Source: Spinellus fusiger
Taxonomy: Eukaryota > Mucoromycota > Mucoromycetes > Mucorales > Phycomycetaceae
Reading direction: 5' to 3'
Assembly (NCBI GenBank): GCA_025094145.1
Contig: JALLLS010000052.1
Span: 1 to 64,000 of the forward strand
Length of the DNA: 64,000 nt
Shown: positions 32,800 to 45,355 of the stretch, piece by piece
Position numbering within the stretch: the stretch's first letter is position 1
Layout of the letters: each line of letters begins with the position of its first letter
The notes under the pieces: model-generated
What the model saw: the letters and a program-made list of their open reading frames with translations, nothing else
Told to the model about the DNA's origin: nothing
The model's database searches: none
Made by a program: the position numbers and the translations under genes

Positions 32800-33245
32800 C
32801 ACATTTCTAATCCGAGAAACCCAGTAGAGATAACTTCTGCAACTAGCCCCATGATGGCTTTATACTAGAGAAGTCAACACCAGATACTCTTCCTACTGCA
32901 TTTCTAATCCGAGAAGCCCATTAGAGACAACGTCTACAACTAACCCCACAGTAAGAAGAGTCCCCCAGACCCCAAGGTGTCAACATTCCCATCATCACAT
33001 TTCTAATCCGAGAAACAATAAAGATAACGTCTGCAACTAGCCCCATGATGTTTTTATACTAGAGAAGTCAACACCGGATACTCTTCCTACTGCATTTCTA
33101 ATCCGAGAAGCCCATTAGAGGCAACGTCTGCAACTAGCCCCACAGTAGGAAGAGTCCCCCAGACCCTAAGATGTTAACATTCCCAGCATCACATTTCTAA
33201 TCCGAGAAACAATAGAGATAACGTCTGCAACTAGCCCCATGATGA
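32800..33245. repeat. Higher-order tandem repeat, ~97-bp monomer, ~194-bp dimer
   Basis: The phrase ATTTCTAATCCGAGAA recurs at 32803, 32900, 33000, 33094 and 33193, always followed by an 'AACGTCTGCAACTAGCCCCA'-type segment. Alternate units match best: units 1, 3 and 5 read GAAACA..., units 2 and 4 read GAAGCCCATTAGAG. The repeat is therefore a dimer of two monomer types. No open frame spans it. Confidence 0.88.
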
Positions 33246-34230
33246 CACAAGTATTAAAGCTACAGCATGTTTAAAAAGAAAAAGAATGTGAAAAGAATTT
33301 TTTATTTTTTATTCACTGTACTTAAAAGACGTCATCATTTAAATATATATTTTTTTGGGTATGGGTGTAGTGATGGCCAACGCCGATTGGCCAATGATAT
33401 GAAAGATACATTTAAGGAAATATCCAGAAGTCTCAAGAAGATCATCACTTATGATATAGCCTCGGCTATTGTATGGATAGTCGACGTTTTGCCATGTATG
33501 TACGGTGTTGGAGGTGCATGATATAAAAGTAGATGTAGCTAAAAACACAAGTAAACAGTGTATAAAAACCATAGCCTGAACATTCAATAAAGAATCGACC
33601 TTTTTGTTAACGTTAAGTATTATTACAAATATGGAAGTATTTGATCCCTGGCATATTAATATATGCTAGAAATCCTTCCTATGCTTTTGGAAGAGATTGC
33701 TTTTGTGATTCTATACAGACTAATGTATCAGATAGAAAATTTATATAAGCTATCAATCTATTAGATAGAAGAAAGCTTCGCGAAATATATTTATTATATT
33801 ACAAACACACCTTTTGTTTCTGATTTTTTGAACAGTATCATTGGGGCTTTTGAGAGAAGCAAGGATTGCTTAAAGAATAGTTGTCTAGTTACCCATTGTG
33901 TTCAAATCGCGTGTTTTTTTTACTGTTCATGTACCCTCTTTGATTCCCTTAAACTAGCCTTAGTGCCATAACTCTATTTCGTTGTCCCTGCTAGAGACCG
34001 AACTACTACAGATTCATCTGTCTAGTGGCCCTGTTGATAACCTTAGTGCCCTTCATTACACTTACAAATGCACCATTCAAACTTACTGAAAACTAAAAAT
34101 TATAGATATTATGAGACAGTGTAGTGTAACTACTCTATCTTCTTGGAGGTTTGGTAAAGGCACCATTGGCAAGGACAAGTAGAAGAGATCCCACGTCATA
34201 GGAAAGCAATAACAATTAGTATAAAAGGTA
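33246..34230. other. Intergenic
   Basis: No gene supported. Short frames near 33267-33587 have no recognisable domain. Confidence 0.5.
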
Positions 34231-34477
34231 TAGTTTTCTACATCTTTAATAAACAGAACCTTGACCCGAGCTACTTCTGGAGTAACGATAAGTACTATAG
34301 ACCGTGTTAACTTTGGTAGTTGGTTGCTTCCTGTTTCCTGCCACCCCAAATTGTTCTTGGTGTTGGAAAACCCAAAGAAAAAGAAAAAGAAAAAGAAACA
34401 AGAGGTGTGTTTTGTTTGAATTAAAAGGATATATTTATCAAAGTTATACAGTATGGATTTTGAGGCTACTTGTCTAC
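34231..34477. repeat. Dispersed repeat R, copy 2
   Basis: Shorter copy of the repeat at 30174-30513, lacking about 90 bp between GTTTCCTG repeats. A Tc1-like relic begins at the TA in its terminal TCTACA, apparently inserted into or beside the repeat. Confidence 0.75.
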
Positions 34478-35329
34478 AGCTCCAAGTAATAAGTGACTAA
34501 ACAAAAAATCAAAATAATTGATTATTTTATTTTGAAAAATAAAGGCATATCCATCAGTCTTAGATGTTCATAATAAAAGATTCATGGAATAACACAATAT
34601 CTATAGTAGTTGTTCTTTAAACGATTTTCTACATCTTTATTATAAACATATTGCTTAGTACTTTATAGCAAAGCCTTTATTCTTCATCACAGAAGAGCAC
34701 CTTCTTGGAAGAGCATGGTCTCCTCGAGGTCTTCTTGCAATTTGTGGAACCAGGGAGGAAGGTGTTTGGCAAGTACATTGACATACTTGTCTTGATTAAC
34801 TGATCCCTCAAAGAGTACAAGAGGTCCTACAACTCCACGCCAAAAGCAACCCCAAACTATAACCAAACCCTTGCCATACTTGTATTTTTATTGTGTATGA
34901 CGCTCCTCATACCTTTCACCTTTCTTCCTGATCACTCTAGTCCCTTTATTACTGCCCACAACTGTAAAACGAGATTCATCAGACCAAACGACGTTACTCC
35001 ACCTCCACTGGCCAATCAGCCTTTGTTTTTATACAATAGGACAGTCTTGCCCACTGTGCTCTTTGAGATGTCAAGATTATCAGCAATTTAATGATAAGTA
35101 GCATGTCTTTTCCATTGTCCTATAATAAACATATCATGCTCTTCTCTTTTGATGAGACTCTCTTCATGTTCTTGGCTAACAGATGGCTGATTCTTATTGA
35201 CTAAGGTCATTTTTTGATTAAGTTATAAAAGAAAAGAAATGAGTTCTATTTCATTTCTGAAGAATAAAAAATAAAAATTGGCTCGCCCTCTACTCATTTA
35301 TTGCATAGGACTGTTATTGCATAGGACTG
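34477..35329 (-). mobile_element. Internally deleted Tc1-like element (family of the inverted pair)
   Basis: TA-CAGCTCCAAGTAATAAGTG on the left and GGACTG-TA on the right, where the terminal 16-bp TTATTGCATAGGACTG is duplicated in tandem. Inside, transposase fragments match copies A and B but lack two blocks of roughly 260 and 280 bp. One deletion starts at a CTTGG shared by both sides, suggesting microhomology repair. Dead relic. Confidence 0.82.
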
Positions 35330-35594
35330 TATGACAGAAACTATGAAATATATATTATCATAAGAGATGAAAATAATAGTATATATGTTTTTTAACTAAA
35401 AAAAAGCATGGAGTTTAAACAGTGAAGTGTTTTTATTTATTTATTATAATAAAATAATACAATATGAGAATGCTATTATGAAATGTATGCTTATAAAAGA
35501 AAGATGAGATAAAAAATGAGCTTTTTACAAAGCAGCAAGAATTGTACAGTAATCTCCATAGTGAGGTAAATGGTACAGACATGGAAAGAAAAGG

Positions 35595-38500
35595 TCAGTC
35601 TTTAAGCTCACATCCAGTAGACAGATTTTGATAAATCTGCCTTAAAATAATAGAGAGTTCTTTAGGAATCAATGGCTTTGTTAAATAGCCATCCATGCCT
35701 GCTTCAAAACAAATATCACGGGCGGAAGCTTGAACATCAGCTGTCAATGCAATAATTGGCAATTTTCCTCGAGGCTTTCTTAGAATCTGACCATCTCTTT
35801 CTTTTTGTCGAATACGCTTGGTGGCTTCCACACCATCACACTAAAAAATATAGAGTTAATACCATATAAGAGATATTTTTTTACGTTCTAATCAGCATAA
35901 AAAATAGAAGTACTATATAAATATAAATATATCATTTACCTTGGGCATATGGTGGTCAAAAAAACTAAGACAGTAGTAATCTGGTGGTCTTTGCTTCCAT
36001 AACTTAACAGCTTCCTCTCCATTGTTTGCACTCTCCACTATAAAGCCCATTTTTTCAAGTTGTTTTCTCAATAATTTCTGGGCTACTAAATTATCTTCTG
36101 CGATAAGTACTGGTTTTTGATTGAAAAATATCAACTCGTCCTTGTGGAAGTAATCTCTCATTTTGTTTCCTGTCAAGGGAGATTTACACAACGGAGGAAG
36201 GCTTTGTCGAGGATGATCAAGAACTTGCTCAATCAATTTTAGAAGTTTTGATCGACGTGCAGGTTTGGCCATCTTTACGATTCTTCCTCTTCTCTCGGAA
36301 GCAGAGTTGATAGCCTCTGCTGCTACTTTATGTCCTTCTGTTGCCGGTGTATACAGCAAAATAATATGGAGCTCACACTCAGGATCATCATCCACACTTT
36401 GAAGTTGGTGTGGAATAAAGTTGTTGGGGATGGGTGGTACATCCAGTAAAAGTATCTCATGGTGTTCCTGAAGAGCAAGAGCAATAGCATGCTGAACATC
36501 TGCTGTTCGTTTCACTTTGAATTCAGGTAACAAAGACTGTAACATGCTAGCAGTAGGATCGTGGTGGGTTGCTAGTAACATTTTGCGTTGAGCGTAAAGA
36601 GCTGCTGTGACTGTACTGTCATTAATAGGAACGCATTTATCCCGTTTGACCTTGACAGTAAACCAGAAGTTGGACCCTTTATTGGGCTCTGACTCTACGC
36701 TAACATCTCCCATCATTAAGCGCACAAGCTGGAGACAGATAGAGAGACCAAGACCGGTACCACCATACATTCTATGGTGGGTGTGGATAAAAAAAACGTA
36801 TTACTATTGTATTGCCCTTCCATACCAACTCATTAACTTATTTTATAGCTTACCGTGTCGTGCTGCCATCAACTTGTGAAAATGGCTCGAAAAGATTTCG
36901 TTGTTGTTCAGCACTAATACCAATGCCAGTATCAATGACTTCAAACTTGAGACAAAGAGAATTCTCCGAAGGTTCACCGTCCAACATACACTTAATCACA
37001 ACACCTCCCTCGTGAGTGAACTTGATAGCATTGCCCAGTAAATTGGTGAGTATTTGACGTAGGCGAGAAGAATCACAAATCACTGTGCTAGGTACATCTG
37101 CATCCACGATATAGGCTAATTCAAGCCCTTTACGAGCTGCCAATGAACTCAAAATCTCAATGGTATCTGCAATGACTTCTTTAACAACCATATGACCAAG
37201 ATCAAGAACAACTTTTCCAGCCTCTAGTTTTGAAAAGTTGAGAAGATCATCTATTATACATCTAATAAGTAACAGGGATTGAATATGTTTTCCTACCAAT
37301 AATACGAAGAAGCATTTCACAACTTTCTTTAGCTGTAAAGACGATATCTGTTTGTTCTGCATCGAGGGAAGTTTCTGCTAAGAGTGACACCATCCCATAG
37401 AATCCAGAGAATGGAGTTCTTAGTTCATGTGACATATTGGCTAGAAAGTCGGATTTTAGTTTAATAGCTCTTAGTGCTGCTTCTTTGCTTTGTCGTGCTT
37501 CTTCAAGAGCGGCCTTCTGACTCTCAATCATTTTAACATTAGCATAGGTGACTTTTTGAATACTTTTGAATAAGAGGGCGTTGGTCACTGAAATACCGAT
37601 TTGTTGAGAGAGAAGTCGCATAACGATTTCATGGCGTGGTGTGAGAGAGCCTGCTACACCCTCTATGTAAATACAACCCACCACAGCACTCTTGTGAGTG
37701 ATGGGCGTACAAATGACAGCTAGTGGAGTAGTAATACAATCTGAAAAGTGTGGATCTTGGTGAATATCTGTAACTAATATAGATTCTTGGACATGCAGCA
37801 CATAATGAGCTACTCTTGTCATGACTGTATCTGTATCTTCGGTAAGTGGTTGAGGTGTTTTGAAGATTTCACAACCTAACATAGCTTTTGGTTAGAGGTG
37901 TCTTTATTCGAATATCTTTTATATGTGTATGTACATTTCTTTGATTAAAACACAACGCTTACCATCAGATTGTGAACCACTGCCCATGATATAGAATGAG
38001 GTGTTCTCTTTGATGATGATAACTCCTGAGGCTGCACCTGAATTCTCAAGAATAATCTGAGACATAGCATGAGTAAATGTGTCTTCCTTATACTCTATAG
38101 TAGAAGAAATATATAAACACACTTACTCCTAACATTTGTTCCATTAACAATTCAAAGTTCATTTCGCTTGATATCACCTGGCTACTCTTGAGAATAGACA
38201 CTAGATCCACCATGTCCAATGACATGATCATTTCTTCAGGCGTGGCGTATTTATCAGTACTTCTACTTGAACAAGTGGGTGCAAAGCTAAGATCATCAAA
38301 GGAAGGTGGAAAAGGTGTTGTGGATTGCACAGACTCTGTCTGGACCTGAGCATCTATGGTCTCTGATGCAACCTCAGGAACAAGTTTGTACTGTTTACAA
38401 ATATGATCCGCCATACCAAAGCATTCATGCTGCTTCCAACCAGAAACAGATCTTTCAATCATTAAAAGGCCAACATGTTCTAATCCAATGCGTTTATAAT

Positions 38501-41500
38501 AGGCGCCTATGATTTCGTAGAGAATGTTGGTCTCCCATTCCCAATAACCTTCTTTGGCCTGAACCAAAGATAGTTCGTACAGTTTTTGTGTTTTTTCTCT
38601 GTCGTTTTGGAAAGAGGAAAGCTCAGCATCAATAATTGTGACGAGCATGGCAAGGTTAATAGCAGAATGACGAGCCCATTCTGCTAATCGGTCTCTGTAC
38701 ATCTTGATTTTGGGGAAGAGATCAGTACTATTTTTCTTATGGATCATCCGTAACATCGAGAGACAGTAGCAAAACAACATAAGATGTGTATGACGGAAGG
38801 ATATTTGTGTCTCTAATAGATGAGCATACTCCAAGCCAACTTTAATGGCAGCCTCATCATAGCTAAACAGTGTCAAATGAATCAGTTTGAGTGCAAAGTA
38901 CCAATATCTGGGGAGAAGGCATGATTTGTCGTCGTAATCGGACATTCCATTCACAAACGTCTTTTCTTCAAAGGTCTCATCATCAAATAGTCTATCTTCT
39001 GTCAACATAGTCTTGCCTTGAAATGAACGAATCGCTTGAATGATTGCTGTACTGTAACAAAAGCTTAGTCCAATATTATTCCACATGGCAGCCTGAGCAG
39101 CGCATGCCTCAGCTTCTTGTATAATTTCATTCAGTTTTTTGCCAGAAAACAGCATGCACACAACCACCTGAACATGAGAAAAGGTAGCATAAACTCTATC
39201 ACCACATAGTAGGCTTTTTTCCAACGCTTCTTTAAACATAGGAAGAGATGCTCGGTAAGGGTACTTCCATAGACTTAGAAAACTGCCGTAAAGGTAGCTG
39301 GAGATGGCTATTTCAGAATTTCCACCGTATTTTCTGCAGAGAGCTAAACCTACTTCGCCCATTTGCTGTCCAAACTCATAGGCTTGGTAGAGATGAATGG
39401 CTGCAATCCCGAAGAATATAAATCCAACACCGGCAGTAGAAGAGATGCCTCGCCTCAATGTCTTTTTTAAAAGTAGACAGCTTACGTTCATGACGGTAGT
39501 CATTTCGTTCTTTTGAAAGGCCCATAAACATCTAAGTAGATCATAATAAAAGACAAGATCTCACAAATACAAAACACACACACACACTTATTATCTTTTG
39601 ATCATCACTTACAGCTCTTCAAGAATAGTTAAACGAATCTTCATCTCACTAGCCTCACACGCAGGCAAGTCGTAGATCATATCTATCCCCAAATCCATTA
39701 CTTCCTTCCATGTAGATTGATAAAGGCTGGCAAGCTCCTTATTGTCTAACATTGTTTTGATTTCTTTCACTCCCAACTCTACCAAACAATCTGTCAAAAT
39801 AGAAGGCTGATCTTGATTTTCTCCACGCACCCAAAGGTATCGATGCTGCAGTCGATAGGCTACGGCTTTGTCTAATACTGATTTGGCATGGGTCAATATT
39901 ACCTCCAAGAGACTGATGATACTCTCATCGCCCAAGAAAAAGCTTAGTTCAGCCAGCCGCACATGAACATGAAGCGTCTCTCGGTAAGTACTGTCAGGAC
40001 CCTCTGACCATGGGTCTGTGCTGAGTAAATCTTTGGCATACGTTAAATAAGACAATGCAACAGTGTGAGCTCCAGAGTTATAGGCCTTATCTCCTGCTCG
40101 AATAAAAGCTGCCCTGTATTTTACTTTTGTTTCGCTATTTTTAATCAATGCTATTGCTTCTTTCAGATGGTCAGCAACCCAAAAGGCATCAGCTTCTGGT
40201 TGGTTCATGAAATAGACAGCAATACGCAAGTGCATCCAGTCATGCAGTTCCAAGGAAACTGTGTGCATTGCTGCTTGAGAATAATGATCATGGGTGAATC
40301 GAAATTCATCATTGGAGGAAGGTTGGATAAAACCCTGTTGAAGAGCACATTGAAGACCATTGATGGCAGCACCGGAGCTTGGTTGCTTTACAATAGGAGG
40401 CAGTTCCAATAAATAATCTTCGGCATCTTTGTGATAGTTCGTCATTAAATGGTAAACCGATTCATAAGAGAAGCTGTTGCCAATAAAAGAAGCCCATTTC
40501 AGAAAGGTACGTCCGTCAGGAGATAACTCGCAAAGTCGTTGAAAAATAAACTCCATGTCACTGTCTTTGTCAATGTATTGCCCATTGGTGCCGCACATAT
40601 TGACTGATTTGAGTCCTTCGAGATTGTATTCCCATCGTCGCTGTTCCCATGTGAAATAGATAATGCCTGTTTTCTCTAATGAAAATAAAAGCTGACATGC
40701 ATAGAATGGGTTGCCGAGAGTCCTGAAATACAGAAAATCAACAAGAGGTCTTAGCAACTGTTGGTCAAGATCACGGTATCTATGCATGGCGGCTCTGACA
40801 AACTCAAGAAGGGCTCCTTGATCCAGATTCTTAATCTCAACATTGGTGACCAGATAATTCTCATTGCCAGAAAGCAATTGATCAAGAGACTCACAGATAT
40901 TGTCGTGGCGATAAGAAACAACAATCAATACATTGAGACGAGCATTGACAAGAGATTCAAAAAGCTCAATGGAGGCTTTGTCTGTGAATAGGAGGGAATT
41001 ATAAGGTGCTGTCAGATACATATCCCAAGTGTATCTTTGCTATTCTTCTACTCTCTCTTTCTATCATAGATTTCAATAATGTATAAAGAGACCACTTACC
41101 AGCTTGATGTAAGTCTTCTAAAAACTAGTGTTATAGAAAGTTATAGACAATCCAGAGAAAGACAAAAGTTGACTTTAGTCTTTTTCTCAGTGTATATATC
41201 CACTTACAATAGTTGCAAACTTGAAGTTGGTCATGACTTGGAAGATAGCTATAAAAGCTGAATGGAACCGTATTTTGATTTCACTCCCATTGATTCCATT
41301 CTCGGAGTCCTGCACCACACGTTGGTAGTCAGGCAAGAGAGTACTGAGCTCAGAAACACTGTCAAGAAGAAGGTCTGGAAGCAGAAGTGGTGTCTGGTTT
41401 TCTTTAGGCTGAAATTGATCTCGTAGCATTTGTGAGAATGTCTCTACACATTGAGGCGGTTCAGCAAGAACATGCCTCAGAAATGTATTCATGCATCGTA

Positions 41501-43345
41501 AAAGGCTGCCATAGGGTGTTGGCTGCCGTGTATCGAATTTAGCATGCGCTACATAGCCATACTCATGGGCTGTTTCTTGCAAAGAGCGTATCAGTGTGGA
41601 TTTGCCTACACCAGGTACCCCATAGATGGTCACTATCTCTGTAGGTCGTTTCCAATGACTGGCGGATGTCCTTACGCGTGCCTGTGTGTTAGCACAGCGA
41701 GGGTTCAGTTCCGTTGATATAGGTGAGATTTCTACACTCTGTAAAGGTGCTAAAATAGCGGATACTGTGTTGGTGGTAGTGCACTGGCTCCTTCGCTTTT
41801 CTAGTCCACACACATAGGCTGTTCGTCTAATAATATTATTTACTAATTCTAGTTCATGGGATCGTCCAAAACAGCCTCCAGGAAGACAGAATACGCTGGC
41901 AATATCAAATGTGCCCAATGGAAACAAAGAAACTGCCTAGATAATAAACAACAATAACAAAAGAATACACACATATTAGAGATGATGTAACAAAGAATTT
42001 AAACAGTAGAAGTAGGTGTGGGAGATGTACTTGATAATTCGGTAGTCTAGTGTAAGCTTTCTCCTTTAAGCTTTTCTTATTTTGTCCCTTTTTACCTGTG
42101 GATCTCTTGTTACTTTTAGTTGACGCTGACACTCTTTAAGATCTTCTCTTAATCCATGAGCACTTGTATAGCGTCTGTCAGGAGACTAGAATAAATTATA
42201 AGCATTAAAGTGTGTATTTTATAATGAAGGGGAATTCTTTCTTTCTTTCTTTCTCCATCTGACTTACTTTTTGTGTTAACTTTTCAATGATATGAGAACA
42301 AATAACGGGAACATCCTGGCGGTATCTATGGACAGCAGGAATATCTCTATTTAATACACTATGAACAAGCTCCATGGGGCTGTTATAAGTGAATGGAAGG
42401 GACTGGGTCAAAACAACAAAAAATGTGATGCCTAAGCTGTAGAGATCTGTGCGGTGGTCAGGTTGGAATGTTGTACGGCCTGTCTGTTCAGGCGACATAT
42501 AGGTTAGCACTTGCCAAAAGTTGGAAGCGCCTGTTCTTTGGAACGTCTTTCTCCAGCCTTTGGAAGTCAAATTGTGCTCAAAACTGCGTGTACCGGATCC
42601 AAAGTTATGTATCTTTAAAGTACCGTTTTCTGGCCAAAAAAAGGCAGAAGGTTTAAGTTCTCCGTGGATAGCTTTTTTTTATGTAGGGATATATATATAT
42701 ATTTATATATATAAATAAATAAAAAGGGCGAATGCATTAAGCACAGTATTTGTTATTGGTTAGTATGAATCTATAGTATATGGATTGGAACAGCCTCCCT
42801 TTACTACCACTCACTATGATTTTTGTGGATAACTTCCAAGCAATTACAGCACTGAATTGCAAAATCGAAAAATGCGTCGAGAGTGAGGGAGGCATTGGTT
42901 TGAATAGAGGATATTTCGGGTGAAAATGCTGCTGTAGGCTGTAGCGCGTCTAGGCTGTTTTTACCTATTAGCAAAGGGGGAGTAGATATGTCAGTGCGCT
43001 GTGTGGAGTAAGAATTCAACGCCCCACTGCATTACCATAGCACACAAATATGACTGCTATCCATCCATTGGGCAGTACTTTTTTCTCGATAGGCTCACAT
43101 AACATTGGTCTTGCTTCTTCAAGAAGATAAAGCTGTTGAATACTATGGTATTCTCTCTCTAAACACAATGTCTGTTCAGATAGCTTAACAACCACAGGCA
43201 ATGCATCATGAAGTCTGTGCATAGTATTAGGATTTAGGTTGTTTATGCACTGTTACCTATATCCAGTAGCAGTTAATATACTCTCAAAGCCTTCTAATAG
43301 AGAAGGAGGTTCAAATGCATAGCCCTTTATGTCAATGGTTTCCAT
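35595..43345 (-). CDS. Hybrid sensor histidine kinase (kinase-like, ATPase, GAF, HK, receiver)
   Basis: Giant fungal two-component sensor of the Mak2/Mak3 (Phk1/Phk2) type. Fourteen exons were joined by hand (43345-43257, 43214-43046, 42998-42815, 42671-42268, 42185-42096, 41937-41218, 41124-41100, 40981-39613, 39531-38127, about 38091-37962, 37884-37297, 37250-36854, 36771-35940, 35840-35595). The sum, 6,648 nt, is divisible by three and gives about 2,215 aa. Order: a protein-kinase-like domain ([26 protein letters not shown]); an AAA-type ATPase with Walker [10 protein letters not shown] and Walker [11 protein letters not shown]; a long helical middle; a GAF domain; histidine box [12 protein letters not shown]-binding N ([10 protein letters not shown]), G1 (DTGIGI), F ([10 protein letters not shown]) and G2 (YGGTGLGLS) boxes; a receiver with acidic AEDN, phospho-acceptor FFDHHMPK and LTKPL. 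The kinase-like domain has lost the catalytic Asp residues (HGE, NFG). The junction between exons 2 and 3 is the least sure. Confidence 0.93.
41100..41124 (-). other. 25-nt micro-exon carrying Walker B residues
   Basis: TTTTTAGAAGACTTACATCA plus AGCTG encodes FLEDLHQA, bounded by ACTAG and GTAAGT. It is required to complete the ATPase Walker B strand between FATI and DKASIELF and keeps the frame. Confidence 0.8.
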
Positions 43346-44957
43346 GATGTGTCTTTGTGTTGGAGATGACTAAGAAATGGCGACGGGTAGTGGCAAATGT
43401 TTATCTTTCTAGAGATAAAGGACGTTGCTTTAGTGAGCAGGTCTTTATAGGATAAGAATCTGTCAGTGAATAAAAACAGAACCAATGAGAAGGAGAGAAG
43501 GAGAAAAGTAAGAGAAACAAGTAAGAGAAACAAGAAAACAGGGTCCATCCACTTGAGTATCACTTCAAACTAGCAGAAAATAAGAGGTGGAGAGAGGACG
43601 TGATTATTCAGACTCAGATATTAGAGAGAGAGAGATAATCACCAGGCATAAAGACAGACCCACAGTGGAAAAGCTACTTGAATAAAACATTCTTCCAGTA
43701 GAGTGCTTGATGTGACTGTTTTCATACAAGGCAAAAAGATACTTTCTACTGAATGGATTTCTTTGCAGAGTATTGCATTCATTCACTTTATGGGTGGTCT
43801 TTTCTAAAAAGCAGTCTTATAGCAAGTCCAGAGTGACCTGTAATTAAGTCAGGAAGAATTGAGTCTATTCTCACGTTGCTTATTGTAGCACTCTCATTAT
43901 TGACAGAAGAACACCCAAAAAGACATTGATGTCGGACATTCCATAGGTTGCCATAGTGATACAATATCATAATTGTGGTTTGTGCCGCCTTCTACAACAC
44001 GTGTTACTGTGGAGATAGCAATGGCATCATTCTTGTAGGAATCATTCTCCAATGATTATTTTAAACTTTCAATTATCTTCACCTAATAAAGAACAATAGA
44101 AGGGTATCTATTCTGATATTTGAGCGATATAAAGATAACCGTATAAAGAGAATGGTTGTTTGTAATGAATAATAAGCAATTTCTGTATAAGCCTTTTAGT
44201 TTATTAAGCAAAAAAAGTATTTCCTACAGCTTGTCCAAAAAAAAAACACTCTCTTTTTCTGTGGTAGGACCCATTCCTGTTTGTATGGCGGATATATCTC
44301 CAATACTAAAGACAAGGCACTATAACAAACCTTGAGACAGTGTTCATTCTGCTTGGTAAGCAGCTACCCTTTATCATCACTGCCATAAATATGTGACTCT
44401 GTTGTAATAGGGCTATTGTTTTGTTTTTTTTATCTACAAGATTTGAACCTAACATTAGATGATTAGAAACTTAAAACTACACTATTTTATTTATTTATTT
44501 TTTCTGGATGTGTGCAGATATTCAAACTGGACATTTGATTACTGGATGTAATATTTCTTTTACTGAACAATAAGAAATTAATTTGGACCTTTGTTGGATA
44601 ATCACTCCATAAATAGAACTATCGATCATCCCAGTCAATAGAAACACAAACTGCCTAAATGGGACCCCATGGTAGAAGAAGGGTTAATAGCAAGGTGTAT
44701 CTCTAAGGGATGATACTCTATCAAGAAGAGGCTTTCCATAGCTTTTTATTAGATATCATTAATTAGAAAAGTATAAAAGAAGTATGAAAGACCCTTTAAT
44801 AAATATCAGACTTTGTTTATTCTTTGAACTGTCCGGATTTCCTTTGGTTAAAGCCAAAGACAATACTATAGACAATGTCTTAATATAAAATATTCATAAT
44901 CATTCAATCTCAATTTCTAAATCGTTCAACTCATTTTTAACATTATCTGATTTCAGA

Positions 44958-44993
<36 letters not shown>

Positions 44994-45355
44994 GAACCTG
45001 TATAAATCTCGCAGATTGTCTTTGTAAATATCTTCACAGAATAAACAAGTGGTAAACAAGGGACAAATAAGTGATTCGTGTTTTGTATTTCCATTTTAGG
45101 AAGGTGGCAGTGTCTTATTTATGAAAGGGATGATTACTATAAACAGTAAGTCACTCGATGAAGGCCAGAAGTGTTTATTTCTTGAAGAATGACTTTTTCT
45201 TTCCTACACCCTCTATGACTTGGGTTGTACGGAAATAGCAGAATGAGATAGTGTGAAATAAGCACTCACACATCACAAAATCACAAAAAGGGGAAAGAGG
45301 GAAAGAGCTCCCATCTTTCCACAGTGTCCATCGTTCACTCTAGATTGTGACTCGC
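43346..45355. other. Intergenic region with one coding-like patch
   Basis: It contains the promoter of the histidine kinase gene and otherwise AT-rich DNA. On the minus strand at 43788-44055 two adjacent frames look coding (YKNDAIAISTVTRVVEGG, then SSVNNESATISNVRIDS), but there is no start or partner exon. It may be a decayed gene. A TAA microsatellite lies at about 44959-44991. Confidence 0.45.
44959..44991. repeat. (TAA)n microsatellite
   Basis: About eleven ATA/TAA units in non-coding DNA. Confidence 0.9.

Noticed and set aside
32800..33245. CRISPR-like spacing of repeats
   Set aside because: Units of about 97 bp are contiguous and diverged, with no unique spacers; fungal nuclear DNA also has no CRISPR arrays.
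33267..33587. Overlapping frames of about 80 codons on both strands
   Set aside because: No conserved motif, no start context and no splice partner.
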